A stretch of DNA of 64,000 nucleotides from Xanthocytophaga agilis (GTDB lineage Bacteria > Bacteroidota > Bacteroidia > Cytophagales > 172606-1): positions 1 to 64,000 of the forward strand of contig NZ_JASJOU010000001.1 in the NCBI RefSeq assembly GCF_030068605.1. The letters run 5' to 3'. Position 1 is the stretch's first letter, and every line of letters starts with the position of its first letter. Below, piece after piece: positions 1-8,782 of the stretch. A program made the translations under genes and the position numbers. The notes under the pieces are model-generated. The model was not told the origin of the DNA, made no database searches, and saw nothing but the letters and a program-made list of their open reading frames with translations.

Positions 1-2
1 TA

Positions 3-152
3 GGCAGATCGGTAGGGTATCAGACTAGTTGGGATGCAGATGGCACAATGAAAGTAACCTTTAGTGAAAGACTGGCTGCCGGTACGTATGTGGCTATTCT
101 GGTAGCAAAAGATGGATCTTCTTCTTCGCGATTTAAATTTGTGGTGCAGTAA
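3..152 (+). CDS. C-terminal end of a secreted protein with a Por/T9SS-like tail (partial)
   Basis: An open frame enters from the left edge and stops with TAA at 150-152; 49 codons are visible. The translation has the pattern of a type IX secretion C-terminal domain of the Bacteroidota: a hydrophobic strand, then LAAGTYVAILV, a polar turn and a final FKFVVQ. In such proteins this domain directs export across the outer membrane by the Por system and is removed or anchored. The catalytic or binding part of the protein lies outside the window, so its function cannot be stated. The assignment rests on the tail pattern only. An ordinary immunoglobulin-like C-terminal domain is the alternative. Confidence 0.5.
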   Translation, partial: GRSVGYQTSWDADGTMKVTFSERLAAGTYVAILVAKDGSSSSRFKFVVQ

Positions 153-182
153 GCTTTTGCTTAATCTTGTAAATAAAATTTC

Positions 183-218
183 AAAAGGGGGCAGCAAAAA
201 ATGTTGCCCCCTTTTGTA
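183..218 (+). terminator. Rho-independent terminator
   Basis: A GC-rich stem (AAAAGGGGGCAGC paired with GTTGCCCCCTTTT, one G-T pair) closes a 7-base loop and ends in a T-run. It sits 30 bases after the stop of the partial gene at the left edge. Confidence 0.75.
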
Positions 219-568
219 TTATGATAGTTATGAAATAGCTTTACAAATTATTGTTTTTTAAATCTATTTCTTAAGGTAGCTGGATGGTGCTTGAATTAAT
301 GATTCCTTAACTCAGTAATAGAATAAGGCAGCTTTATCTGCAATCAGTAATATAAAGATCTATTTCTTCTCTGATAAGCTTGATGAAATTAGATAATATT
401 GATTCCGAGTTTATTGAATGAAAAAAATCTAAAAAAAATATCTTTAGAATAGAAGAAAAGTATATTCATTTACGTTTGCTCGTATAGAATACTACATGTA
501 TTTCTGAGTCAGATTACGCAATTGTTTCACAATGCACTAATCTAGTGTTTAATTACTTGATTTAAAGA
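219..568. other. AT-rich intergenic region
   Basis: About 350 bases without a credible reading frame or RNA gene. It is very AT-rich with several A-runs. The only signal I can point to is a TAnnTTTG match at 471-478, listed separately. Confidence 0.6.
471..478 (+). promoter_or_regulatory. Candidate -7 box (TACGTTTG)
   Basis: This matches the Bacteroidota -7 consensus TAnnTTTG upstream of the serine hydrolase gene. No TTG lies at the 17-base spacing seen at better promoters in this window, so the call is weak. Confidence 0.3.
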
Positions 569-1822
569 ATGACCAGCTTTTGTAGAAAAAAAGAATCCTA
601 TGGTAATGGTATAGGAGTAAAAATTTTTGTCCTGTGTTGGATGATTGTAAGTGTGATTGCCTTTGCTGCTTGTGAGTCACATTCACAAGAGAAACAAGCC
701 CGACAGGATGCCTTACTAGTGGATAGCGTTTCTTTGTTGTTTAGCCCTGAAGATTCAGCTATAAAAGCCGCACAATTAGATACTTTCTTTCATAATCTGA
801 ATCAGAAACATGGATTCAATGGGACTGTTCTGGTCGCTCAATATGGGAAACCCATCTATAAAGGAGCTTTTGGATACAAAAATTTCTCTTCGCATGACAC
901 CCTTGCTCTGAATACTCCTTTCCAGTTAGCATCGGTTTCAAAGCAGTTTACTGCTGTTGCCATCATGCAGTTACAGGAAAAGGGCTTGTTGAGTTATGAA
1001 GACTCTATACAAAAGTTCTTTCCTGATTTTCCTTATCATGAGATTACCGTTCGATCTATGTTGACTCATCGTTCCGGACTTCCCAATTATATGTACGCCT
1101 TTGAAAAGATTATCCGGGATAAAAATAAACCTCTTACCAATGCAGAAGTAATTGACTTATTTATCAAGCATAAGCCTGGAATCTATTATTTGCCTAATAA
1201 GAAGTTTAACTACAGTAATACCGGGTATTTTTTACTGGCAGCTATTGTTGAGAAAATCACAGGTGAACGTTTCAAAGAGTATGTAGCAAAACATATTTTT
1301 GGACCAGCTGGAATGACTCATAGCTTTATCTTTGATGGTACAGACTCTGCAAAAGTAGCGAAGGCAGCTATCGGATATGTGGGAGGAAGATATATTCGAC
1401 CTGTTACAGATAATTATTATTTAGAGGGTGTAACAGGTGACAAAGGAGTATATTCGACTGTAGAAGATATGTTTAAATGGGATCAGGCTCTGTATACTGG
1501 CAAAATACTTAAAACATGTACCCTTGAAGAAGCCTTTACTCCCAAACACTTTGATGTTAAAACGTATGCAAACTATGGCTTTGGATGGCGTACGTATTAT
1601 GCGCCAGGTGGAGAACCACTAGTATTTCATGCTGGATGGTGGCATGGTTTTAAATCTTATTTTATGCGTAATCAGCGGGATCACAGCACCATTGTGATTC
1701 TGAGTAATAGAGCCTCTAATCATAGCTTGAGCCGGGTAAATGTAGTGCAGGCAATTTTATGGCCTAAAAGAGCCAACTTCTATCTGCATCGGGCTGACAC
1801 AACCCAGCATACGACCGAATAA
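569..1822 (+). CDS. Serine hydrolase, class C beta-lactamase-like lipoprotein
   Basis: A 417-residue member of the beta-lactamase/penicillin-binding-protein-like serine hydrolases. The visible catalytic motifs are SVSK (Ser122-Lys125), YSN (Tyr215) and HAG (His354-Gly356), the usual SxxK, YxN and HxG triad. An N-terminal hydrophobic segment ends in a lipobox with Cys35, so the protein is probably a lipoprotein facing the periplasm. Family members hydrolyse beta-lactams, D-amino-acid peptides or esters; the substrate cannot be read from sequence. The first 16 residues are charged and atypical before a signal, so an internal start (for example a GTG at codon 17) is possible. It is monocistronic, with its own terminator. 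Confidence 0.85.
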   Translation: MTSFCRKKESYGNGIGVKIFVLCWMIVSVIAFAACESHSQEKQARQDALLVDSVSLLFSPEDSAIKAAQLDTFFHNLNQKHGFNGTVLVAQYGKPIYKGAFGYKNFSSHDTLALNTPFQLASVSKQFTAVAIMQLQEKGLLSYEDSIQKFFPDFPYHEITVRSMLTHRSGLPNYMYAFEKIIRDKNKPLTNAEVIDLFIKHKPGIYYLPNKKFNYSNTGYFLLAAIVEKITGERFKEYVAKHIFGPAGMTHSFIFDGTDSAKVAKAAIGYVGGRYIRPVTDNYYLEGVTGDKGVYSTVEDMFKWDQALYTGKILKTCTLEEAFTPKHFDVKTYANYGFGWRTYYAPGGEPLVFHAGWWHGFKSYFMRNQRDHSTIVILSNRASNHSLSRVNVVQAILWPKRANFYLHRADTTQHTTE

Positions 1823-1827
1823 TATTT

Positions 1828-1866
1828 TAGAGTGAGATTGAATCTTCTCATCTCACTCTACTTTTC
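1828..1866. terminator. Terminator between convergent genes
   Basis: An 11-bp perfect stem (TAGAGTGAGAT with ATCTCACTCTA) and 11-base loop, followed by CTTTTC. It lies between the serine hydrolase (+) and the small membrane protein (-) and could serve both. Confidence 0.65.
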
Positions 1867-1874
1867 TGCAAAGA

Positions 1875-2087
1875 TTATCCGGCAGCACACATTGTTCCTC
1901 CAGCCAGGAAACATCCCAAACCAATCAGACAAAATATTTTTCCAACCTTTCTGCTGGGTTTGGGTATCAATAATATCAAGCCTATAAACAAGATAAAAGC
2001 TGCCAGTAGCAGAAAGAAGAAGCCCATACCAGCCATTTCACTGATATGAACCTCGGCAAAAATAAAGGCAGGTAGAATGCTTTTCAT
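1875..2087 (-). CDS. Small two-helix membrane protein, unknown function
   Basis: I do not recognise this protein. The frame is open to 2213, but the first 42 residues are polar and coding-unlike, so I place the start at the ATG at 2085-2087 (70 residues); an ATG at 2034-2036 giving 53 residues is also possible. The C-terminal half has two hydrophobic segments separated by a short basic loop (PKPSRK), suggesting a hairpin in the inner membrane with basic residues in the cytoplasm, and ends in a Gly- and Cys-containing tail. It is divergent from the photolyase gene. It may be a conserved small membrane protein or, less likely, a chance frame. Confidence 0.45.
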   Translation of the reverse strand: MKSILPAFIFAEVHISEMAGMGFFFLLLAAFILFIGLILLIPKPSRKVGKIFCLIGLGCFLAGGTMCAAG

Positions 2088-2250
2088 ATGTGTGAAAAAT
2101 ATATATCGAATCGAAAATACAATCTTTTTTGGCATAGAGAATAATTTATCAAAACAATTTAGTGCTTTTTGGATTTGTATAGAATCTGATTGATGTCCGA
2201 ACGATTGACTCACTCTATCAGGGACATTGATAACAATTTTATTCTATCAC

Positions 2251-3549
2251 ATGAAAATTGCAATTTTTTGGTTTCGGCGCGATCTGCGCCTGGAAGATAA
2301 TGCCGGTTTCTCTGCTGCGCTGCAAAGTAAATATCCTGTATTGCCATTATTCATTTTTGATCAAACAATTCTCTCACAGCTTGAGGATCAGGATGATCCC
2401 CGTGTAACATTTATTTATGAGACAATTCAAAAAATGAGATCAGAGCTGGAAGCTGCTGGGAGTACATTGTTGGCTTACTATGGCAAACCTACTGACATAT
2501 GGAAAAAGTTAATAACTGATTATGAGGTTGCAGAGGTTTATACCAATCATGATTATGAAACCTATGCGATACAACGGGATGATGAAATACAGACCATACT
2601 CAAAACACACAATATTCCGTTGAGGACATATAAAGATCAGGTGATCTTTGAAAAAAGAGAGGTTTTGAATGGAAGAAATGAACCCTATACAGTATTTACA
2701 CCTTACAGCAAAAAGTGGAAAAGCCAGTTAACAGATAAAGATCTGGCTGCATATAACTGCAATCAGTATTTTACAAACTTATATGCTGGAAAGGTAGATG
2801 TATTACCCACTCTAGCAGATATGGGTTTTGTACGATCTCCACTGCATATTCCTTCTTCTGAAGTTGATGAAAATACAGTGGTTTCCTACGCAAAAAAAAG
2901 GGATTATCCAGCTTTGGACGCAACCACACATCTTGGAATACATTTACGATTTGGAACAGCAAGCATTCGGCAGTTGGTAACAAAAGCCAGACAGTGGAAT
3001 GAAGTCTGGTTGAATGAATTAATATGGAGGGAGTTTTTTATGATGATACTGGCAAACTTTCCACAGGTGGAGAAACACGCTTTTAAGCCTGCCTATGATC
3101 GTATCCAATGGCGCAATAATCCTGACGAATTTCAAAAATGGTGTGATGGACAAACAGGTTATCCTATTGTAGATGCAGGTATGAGACAATTGAATGAAAC
3201 AGGCTTTATGCACAACCGGGTACGAATGATCACAGCCAGCTTTTTAATAAAACATCTGTTGATTGACTGGCGTTGGGGAGAGGCTTACTTTGCCCGTAAG
3301 TTATTGGATTATGAATTAGCAAGTAATAATGGCAACTGGCAATGGGCTGCAGGTAGTGGATGTGATGCTGCTCCATATTTTCGGGTTTTTAATCCAGCAT
3401 TACAAACACAAAAATTTGATAAGTCTCAGGCATATATCAAAAAGTGGGTGCCAGAGGTAGGAACTAAAGACTATCCTGATCCTATAGTAGAACATGAATC
3501 TGCCAGAGAGAGAGTTTTAAAAGCTTACAAAAAGGCTCTTCAAAGTTAA
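2251..3549 (+). CDS. phrB: Deoxyribodipyrimidine photolyase (cryptochrome/photolyase family)
   Basis: A 432-residue flavoprotein that repairs UV-induced cyclobutane pyrimidine dimers using blue light. The N-terminal Rossmann-like photolyase domain begins IFWFRRDLRLEDN. The C-terminal FAD-binding helical domain carries TGYPIVDAGMRQL, the MHNRVRM segment and the hallmark NNGNWQWAAGSGCDAAPYFR, all close to class I photolyase consensus. Length fits class I CPD photolyases. The frame is open from 2227, but the ATG at 2251 gives the typical family N-terminus directly. Photolyase is much more likely than cryptochrome because the catalytic-domain motifs are intact and there is no C-terminal extension. 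Confidence 0.93.
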   Translation: MKIAIFWFRRDLRLEDNAGFSAALQSKYPVLPLFIFDQTILSQLEDQDDPRVTFIYETIQKMRSELEAAGSTLLAYYGKPTDIWKKLITDYEVAEVYTNHDYETYAIQRDDEIQTILKTHNIPLRTYKDQVIFEKREVLNGRNEPYTVFTPYSKKWKSQLTDKDLAAYNCNQYFTNLYAGKVDVLPTLADMGFVRSPLHIPSSEVDENTVVSYAKKRDYPALDATTHLGIHLRFGTASIRQLVTKARQWNEVWLNELIWREFFMMILANFPQVEKHAFKPAYDRIQWRNNPDEFQKWCDGQTGYPIVDAGMRQLNETGFMHNRVRMITASFLIKHLLIDWRWGEAYFARKLLDYELASNNGNWQWAAGSGCDAAPYFRVFNPALQTQKFDKSQAYIKKWVPEVGTKDYPDPIVEHESARERVLKAYKKALQS

Positions 3550-3556
3550 GTGTATG

Positions 3557-3589
3557 TTTCTCTGAAATGGACTATCTATTTCAGAGAAA
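3557..3589. terminator. Bidirectional terminator hairpin
   Basis: A 12-bp perfect stem (TTTCTCTGAAAT with ATTTCAGAGAAA) and 9-base loop between the convergent phrB and kdsB genes. Confidence 0.6.
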
Positions 3590-3599
3590 CAGCTACAAT

Positions 3600-4334
3600 C
3601 TATAGTGTTTTCAATACTCGCTCTAGGTCTTCGGGCGTTTCTATACAGACACTTTCCATTTCTGTAAAAGCAACCTTGATACGATATCCATTTTCAATCC
3701 AGCGCAACTGTTCCAGCGATTCTGCCTTTTCTAAAGAAGATACAGGTAATTGAGTAATAGCCTTCAGAATATCAGTACGATAGGCATATAACCCTACATG
3801 TTTGTAAAATGTATGCTTATGAAGCCAGTTTTCAGTAGCTTCACCCCGAACAAAAGGAATAATGCTACGACTAAAATAAATAGCCTCCTGACGTGTGTTA
3901 ATTACAACATGCGCTTCTCCAATATCTGTTAAGGTATGATAGTCTTCAATGGTCTTTATCAACGTAGATAACTCAGCTTCAGGAGATAATACAGATGTAA
4001 GTGTGTCAATTTGTGCGGGTTGAATAAATGGTTCATCCCCCTGAATATTTACGACAAAATCGTAGTGTCCACCAGTTTTCTGAAATGCTTCATAACAGCG
4101 ATCCGTACCACTGGGATGCTCTTCAGCTGTCATCACAACCTCACCTCCAAAGTTTTGTACATGATTAAAAATCAATTCATTGTCTGTTGCCACAATTACT
4201 TTGGCTAACGATTCTGCTTTTTTAGCTTGTTCGTACACTCGTTGTACCATGGATTTACCAGCAATATCTGCCAGCATTTTTCCAGGAAAACGTGTAGATG
4301 CATAACGAGCCGGAATAATTCCAAGTATATTCAT
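3600..4334 (-). CDS. kdsB: 3-deoxy-manno-octulosonate cytidylyltransferase (CMP-Kdo synthetase)
   Basis: A 244-residue cytosolic enzyme that activates Kdo with CTP to CMP-Kdo for lipopolysaccharide inner core assembly. The N-terminus carries the nucleotide-binding IPARYASTRFPGK motif, followed by VATDN, EHPSGTDR and NIQGDEPF, all typical of KdsB. Length is normal for the family. The frame is open to 4553, but the family N-terminus begins at the ATG at 4332-4334, and a TATCTTTG box at 4361-4368 lies just upstream, so the longer start would precede the promoter. It is divergent from the PQQ dehydrogenase gene. Confidence 0.95.
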   Translation of the reverse strand: MNILGIIPARYASTRFPGKMLADIAGKSMVQRVYEQAKKAESLAKVIVATDNELIFNHVQNFGGEVVMTAEEHPSGTDRCYEAFQKTGGHYDFVVNIQGDEPFIQPAQIDTLTSVLSPEAELSTLIKTIEDYHTLTDIGEAHVVINTRQEAIYFSRSIIPFVRGEATENWLHKHTFYKHVGLYAYRTDILKAITQLPVSSLEKAESLEQLRWIENGYRIKVAFTEMESVCIETPEDLERVLKTL

Positions 4335-4360
4335 AACGTTTGGATAGAAATATGAGGCAG

Positions 4361-4368
4361 CAAAGATA
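4361..4368 (-). promoter_or_regulatory. Candidate kdsB -7 box (TATCTTTG)
   Basis: On the minus strand this reads TATCTTTG, a full match to the Bacteroidota -7 consensus. The expected transcription start is about 20 bases before the kdsB ATG. At the 17-base spacing the upstream element reads TTT rather than TTG, so the -33 half is imperfect. Confidence 0.5.
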
Positions 4369-4491
4369 GAAGGTTTTGTTTTTGGAAAAGATGTTTTTTG
4401 AACAGACTTGGTATATATTTGAACATTTGTAAGAATTTCTATTACTTTGGGGAGATAGATATCTACATTTACATGTATACCTACTTTATCC

Positions 4492-6648
4492 ATGATACAT
4501 CTTTCCCGATTATTCCATCTTAGTTTATTATTTCTTTTATTTAATTCCTGCACTCAACAAAAAGACTCCTTATCTGGGCAATCTGGTAATGACTGGCCTG
4601 AATATCTTGGAAATGCGGCCAGAAGCCACTACTCAACGCTTGAGCAGATTAATTTACAAAATGTAAACCAGTTGCAGGTTGCCTGGACATACCAGTCTGG
4701 AGGAAGGGATACAACCAATAACCAAACACAAATACAATGTAATCCGATAATCATAGATGGAATACTCTATGCTACTTCGCCTCGAATTGAGGTGTTTGCG
4801 TTGAATGCCGCTACAGGAAAGGAAATCTGGAAGTTTAGTGCGGCTGATTTTTGGGGTGGAAAAAATGCAAGTGCAGGAACAAACAGAGGCGTAACATACT
4901 GGAAGTCTGATTCGGATGATGATCAGCGAATCCTCTTTACCGCAGGTTCGTTTTTATTTGCCTTGGATGCCAGAACTGGGAAACCTATTGAAAGTTTCGG
5001 AGATAGTGGACGAGTGGATATGCGCGAAGAACTGGATTATGCTAAGAAAGATTTTTTCATTGTTTCCAATACACCCGGGGTAGTATACAAAGACTTTTTG
5101 ATTATGGGTATGCGTTTGTCTGAAACAGCTGATGCTGCTCCAGGGCATGTACGAGCCTATAATATTCGGACTGGTAAACGGGAATGGATTTTTCATACGA
5201 TTCCCCAACCCGGAGAATATGGATATGATACATGGGAGGATAAGGACTCCTGGACAAAGATAGGAGGCGCCAATTGCTGGACTGGTATGGCTGTAGATCA
5301 ACAGCGAGGAATTGTGTTTGTTCCTACAGGGTCAGCAGCTTTTGATTTTTATGGCGGAAATAGGAAAGGACAAAATTTATTTGCCAACTGTTTGATTGCC
5401 TTGGATGCCAGAACTGGTAAACGAATATGGCATTTTCAGACTGTACATCATGATATATGGGATCGGGATTTGCCATCACCACCCAACCTGATTACAGTAA
5501 CACAAAATGGTAAAAAGATCGATGCTGTAGCACAGACTACCAAATCCGGTTTTGTATTTTTGTTTGAACGGGAAACCGGACGACCTCTCTTTCCAATAGA
5601 AGAAAAGCCTGTACAGGAATCTACTATGTCCGGAGAAAAAGCCTGGCCTACACAACCCAGACCTGTAAAACCTCAACCATTTGCCAGACAATCATTTGAG
5701 GTCGCAGATGCAAACTCTTTCTCTACACAAAAAGATTCGTTGATTGCCAAGCTTAAAACTGTTAAAACAGGCGAGAATTTTATTCCACCCAGTCGTGAGG
5801 GTACTGTAATCTTGCCTGGATTTGATGGTGGTGCAGAATGGGGTGGGGCTGCGGCTGATCCTGATGGGATCTTATACATCAATTCCAATGAGATGCCCTG
5901 GATATTGCAAATGATAGATATTCCGACTGTTAATGCCAGTGACCCACATAGTGAGGCCAAGCAGTTATTTGCAACCAATTGTACCAGTTGTCATGGTGCA
6001 AACCGACAAGGAAATGGTGTATATCCATCCCTTATAGATGTAAAGAAACGACGTACAGAGACTTATGCACTTAATCTTCTGAAAACAGGAAAAGGATTTA
6101 TGCCCGCATTTGCAGCTTTAAAGGATTCAGAACGTGAGGCATTAGTGAATTTTTTATTTGACAAGGTTCCTCAGCAGAAAGAACCGGGCTCATTAGCTGA
6201 TATGCGTACATTAGGGGTACCTTATACTATTACCGGATACAATCGGTTTGTAGACAAGGATGGTTATCCTGCAATCAAGCCACCTTGGGGTACTTTGAAT
6301 GCTATTGATATGAATACAGGTGAATACTTATGGAAAGTACCTTTGGGAGAATATACGAATTTGACAGCAAAAGGCATTGCTGTTACAGGTACAGAGAATT
6401 ATGGCGGTCCTGTCGTAACCGCTGGCGGATTACTTTTTATCGCAGCAACGAAAGATGAAAAATTCAGGGCTTTTGATAAGAAAACAGGCAAGATAGTATG
6501 GGAGACTCAACTTCCTGCTGGTGGATATGCTACCCCCAGTACCTATGCCGTAAACGGAAAGCAATATGTGGTAATTGCTTGTGGTGGTGGAAAGATGAAC
6601 ACAAAGTCAGGAGATAGCTATGTAGCCTTTGCTTTACCTGAAAAATGA
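4492..6648 (+). CDS. PQQ-dependent dehydrogenase with embedded cytochrome c domain, lipoprotein
   Basis: A 718-residue quinoprotein of the membrane glucose dehydrogenase-like type. It starts with a lipoprotein signal (lipobox Cys20). The following DWPEYLGNAARSHYSTL segment and repeated beta-propeller blades (for example ALNAATGKEIWKF, ALDARTGKRIWHF, DKKTGKIVWE) are characteristic of PQQ-binding eight-blade propellers. A single haem motif CTSCH (Cys497, Cys500, His501) lies inside the protein, and propeller blades resume after it, so the cytochrome c domain is inserted rather than appended. The likely role is periplasmic oxidation of a sugar or alcohol, with electrons passing from PQQ to the haem and on to the respiratory chain. 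The substrate is not determinable. No PQQ synthesis gene is in the window. Confidence 0.88.
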   Translation: MIHLSRLFHLSLLFLLFNSCTQQKDSLSGQSGNDWPEYLGNAARSHYSTLEQINLQNVNQLQVAWTYQSGGRDTTNNQTQIQCNPIIIDGILYATSPRIEVFALNAATGKEIWKFSAADFWGGKNASAGTNRGVTYWKSDSDDDQRILFTAGSFLFALDARTGKPIESFGDSGRVDMREELDYAKKDFFIVSNTPGVVYKDFLIMGMRLSETADAAPGHVRAYNIRTGKREWIFHTIPQPGEYGYDTWEDKDSWTKIGGANCWTGMAVDQQRGIVFVPTGSAAFDFYGGNRKGQNLFANCLIALDARTGKRIWHFQTVHHDIWDRDLPSPPNLITVTQNGKKIDAVAQTTKSGFVFLFERETGRPLFPIEEKPVQESTMSGEKAWPTQPRPVKPQPFARQSFEVADANSFSTQKDSLIAKLKTVKTGENFIPPSREGTVILPGFDGGAEWGGAAADPDGILYINSNEMPWILQMIDIPTVNASDPHSEAKQLFATNCTSCHGANRQGNGVYPSLIDVKKRRTETYALNLLKTGKGFMPAFAALKDSEREALVNFLFDKVPQQKEPGSLADMRTLGVPYTITGYNRFVDKDGYPAIKPPWGTLNAIDMNTGEYLWKVPLGEYTNLTAKGIAVTGTENYGGPVVTAGGLLFIAATKDEKFRAFDKKTGKIVWETQLPAGGYATPSTYAVNGKQYVVIACGGGKMNTKSGDSYVAFALPEK

Positions 6649-6697
6649 GAAGAAAATACTAAGGAATTAACTGTATACATAAAATATACACAGTTTA

Positions 6698-7210
6698 ATG
6701 GAATTACAATTGCCACCTTATAAAGAGTATCCTATTGTAAGTAATGAAAGAATTTTGCTGAGACAGATTAAATCAGAAGAGATCAAAGATATTCTGGAGA
6801 TTTCATTTTACGATGGTAAAAGGGCTTCAACTATAGAAGAAGCGTCTGCTATGCTACAAAAAATTGACGTTGATTATCAGGATGGTACTTCTATCCATTG
6901 GGGAATTTTTGATAAACTTACTACTATACTGGTAGGAACTTGTGGTTATTATCGTGGTTTTGCAGATGCAACAGGAGAACTGGGATGTATTTTAAGACCA
7001 GCATATTATGGAAAAGGGTATATGACTTCTGCACTTCAGTTGGCTATTGGGTTTGGAAAAGAACAGATGGGACTAAAGAAAATAATCGCTATTACAACCA
7101 AACATAATAATCCAGCATTGCACCTTTTGAATCGCCTAAGTTTTGTTAAGACACAAGACCTTATGGGTGATGACGTAGAATATGAGTTTATAATCCGGAA
7201 GTCTGATTAA
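6698..7210 (+). CDS. GNAT family N-acetyltransferase (RimJ/RimL-like)
   Basis: A 170-residue acetyltransferase using acetyl-CoA. It begins with the RimJ/RimL-type pattern (NERILLRQIKSEE), continues with IHWGIFDK and GTCGYYRGF strands, and has the CoA-binding region around RPAYYGKGYMTSALQLAIGFG, followed by HNNPALHLLNRLSFVK, the usual N...S..L..k.GF element. Such proteins acetylate ribosomal proteins, amino groups of small molecules or antibiotics; the acceptor cannot be predicted. It lies 49 bases after the PQQ dehydrogenase and 40 bases before the lactonase start on the same strand, so cotranscription is possible. Confidence 0.85.
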   Translation: MELQLPPYKEYPIVSNERILLRQIKSEEIKDILEISFYDGKRASTIEEASAMLQKIDVDYQDGTSIHWGIFDKLTTILVGTCGYYRGFADATGELGCILRPAYYGKGYMTSALQLAIGFGKEQMGLKKIIAITTKHNNPALHLLNRLSFVKTQDLMGDDVEYEFIIRKSD

Positions 7211-7250
7211 AAGTTGTTCAATGAACCACAAAACTTGTTTCTGTTATTTT

Positions 7251-8387
7251 ATGAGGGTATTTAAATTACTACTTGTATTTATAATCATTTTTTTACAAAC
7301 ACTCGGCGGATTTGCTCAGAACTTCTATCTCTTTATAGGAACATTTACAGGTCCTGCAGGAGGAGATGGAATACATGTATATCGTTTTGATAGCAAAGCA
7401 GGTACATTAACCAAAGTTAGTAATACGCAGAAACTTGTTAATCCATCCTATCTGACTGTCTCACCTGATGGTAAATTTGTGTATTCCTGTACTGAAAGCC
7501 GACTACCAGGATCAGGCAATGTGAGTTGTTTCGCCTTTAGTAAACAGACTGGTGTACTTACATTTGTGAATAAACAACCTTGCGGTGGCGATAATCCTGT
7601 GTATGTAGCTGAGCACAGTAGCCGGAAATGGTTAATTAGTGGTAGTTATACAGGAACCAGTATTACCGTATTTCCACTGGCAAACGATGGAAGTATTCTT
7701 CCTGCTGGCCAGATAATTCGTTATACTGACAGCACCATTGTAAATCAAAGAGACAATAAGTCTCATATTCATGCTACCGTTTTTGCTCCTGATGAAAAGT
7801 TTGTTTTTGTGCCTGATTTGGGTGCAGATAAGATCCGGTGTTTTTCTTTTGATGCTTTAGTTACTAAACCTTTACAGTTTGCATCAACACCTGCCACGTA
7901 TGTTGTTCCAGGAAGTGGCCCAAGACATTTTGTTTTCCATCCCAATAAAAAGTTTGCCTATTGTGCTGAGGAATTGAGTGGAACGGTTGCTGCTTATACC
8001 TATACCAATGGAAAGCTTGATTCTATTCAACGCATCCTTGCTCATGAGGCAGCTACACCAAGCCCTTATGCCAGTGCAGACATTCATATTTCTCCAGATG
8101 GTCGTTTCCTATATGTTTCCAATCGGGCAAAAGAAAATACTATTGCTATTTTCAAAATTGATCAGAAGAGTGGTAAGCTTACAAGTATAGGATATGAGTC
8201 TACTTATGGAGAGCATCCCAGAAACTTTATGATTGATCCTACTGGAAGATACCTGTTAGTTGCGAATGAAATATCTAATTCGGTAGTTGTTCTAAAGAGA
8301 GATCGTAAAACAGGATTGTTAACTAAGACAAATACCACAATCAATATACCTGGGCCGTCCTGCCTGAAAATGTTGGCAGTCAATTAA
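7251..8387 (+). CDS. Secreted lactonase, seven-bladed beta-propeller (PF10282-type)
   Basis: A protein of about 378 residues with an N-terminal signal peptide ending near GGFAQ, so it is exported. The body is a repeat of propeller blades: FIGTFTGPAGGDGIHVYRFD, SYLTVSPDGKFVYSC, HIHATVFAPDEKFVFVPDLG, GSGPRHFVFHPNKKFAYCAEE and ADIHISPDGRFLYVSNR, the pattern of the 6-phosphogluconolactonase (YbhE-like) family. Cytosolic relatives hydrolyse 6-phosphogluconolactone. An exported member next to a quinoprotein dehydrogenase could hydrolyse aldonolactones made by that enzyme, but this is inference. The frame is open from 7221; the ATG at 7251 gives a cleaner signal peptide. Confidence 0.85.
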   Translation: MRVFKLLLVFIIIFLQTLGGFAQNFYLFIGTFTGPAGGDGIHVYRFDSKAGTLTKVSNTQKLVNPSYLTVSPDGKFVYSCTESRLPGSGNVSCFAFSKQTGVLTFVNKQPCGGDNPVYVAEHSSRKWLISGSYTGTSITVFPLANDGSILPAGQIIRYTDSTIVNQRDNKSHIHATVFAPDEKFVFVPDLGADKIRCFSFDALVTKPLQFASTPATYVVPGSGPRHFVFHPNKKFAYCAEELSGTVAAYTYTNGKLDSIQRILAHEAATPSPYASADIHISPDGRFLYVSNRAKENTIAIFKIDQKSGKLTSIGYESTYGEHPRNFMIDPTGRYLLVANEISNSVVVLKRDRKTGLLTKTNTTINIPGPSCLKMLAVN

Positions 8388-8782
8388 GAAATTCTATAAC
8401 AATAACAATAGAAGAAGCATTATATACTTTTGCTTTCCAGATTGTTTACAATATTTTCGCAAATAGTTCGTCTGTGTGGGAGTACTCTAACTAATCACTA
8501 TAACTTCTTCACCTATTCTATACAATATTTGTTATAGCTGTATTGTTATCTTTTAGGAAAGGTTTACAAAAAGCAGAATTTTGCTATAAATGTTATAATT
8601 TTTTAGGAAGGGGATGGTTGTGTAAATGGTTGATAAGTAGATGGTTGTATTTGTTTGTTGAGTGTTAGAGAATAATGTGTGTATGCTGTTTTTGATTTTT
8701 ATAGGGTTACCAATTATAGGAGTTTCCCATCAAGAGTTGTTCTATTGAAAAAACAGTTTTGCTATATATAATTTGAATAATT
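8388..8782. other. AT-rich intergenic region upstream of pspA
   Basis: About 395 bases with no credible gene. Three copies of ATGGTTG lie at 8614, 8626 and 8641. A TACTTTTG match to the -7 consensus is at 8425-8432 but has no TTG at the right distance. No tRNA or riboswitch fold was recognised. Confidence 0.5.

Noticed and set aside
4335-4553. 73-codon N-terminal extension of kdsB
   Set aside because: It lies upstream of a good -7 box and overlaps the start of the divergent dehydrogenase gene; KdsB proteins begin at the downstream ATG.
8614-8647. Three ATGGTTG repeats as a CRISPR-like or iteron array
   Set aside because: Units are only seven bases, spacing is irregular (12 and 15), and there are no cas or replication genes nearby.
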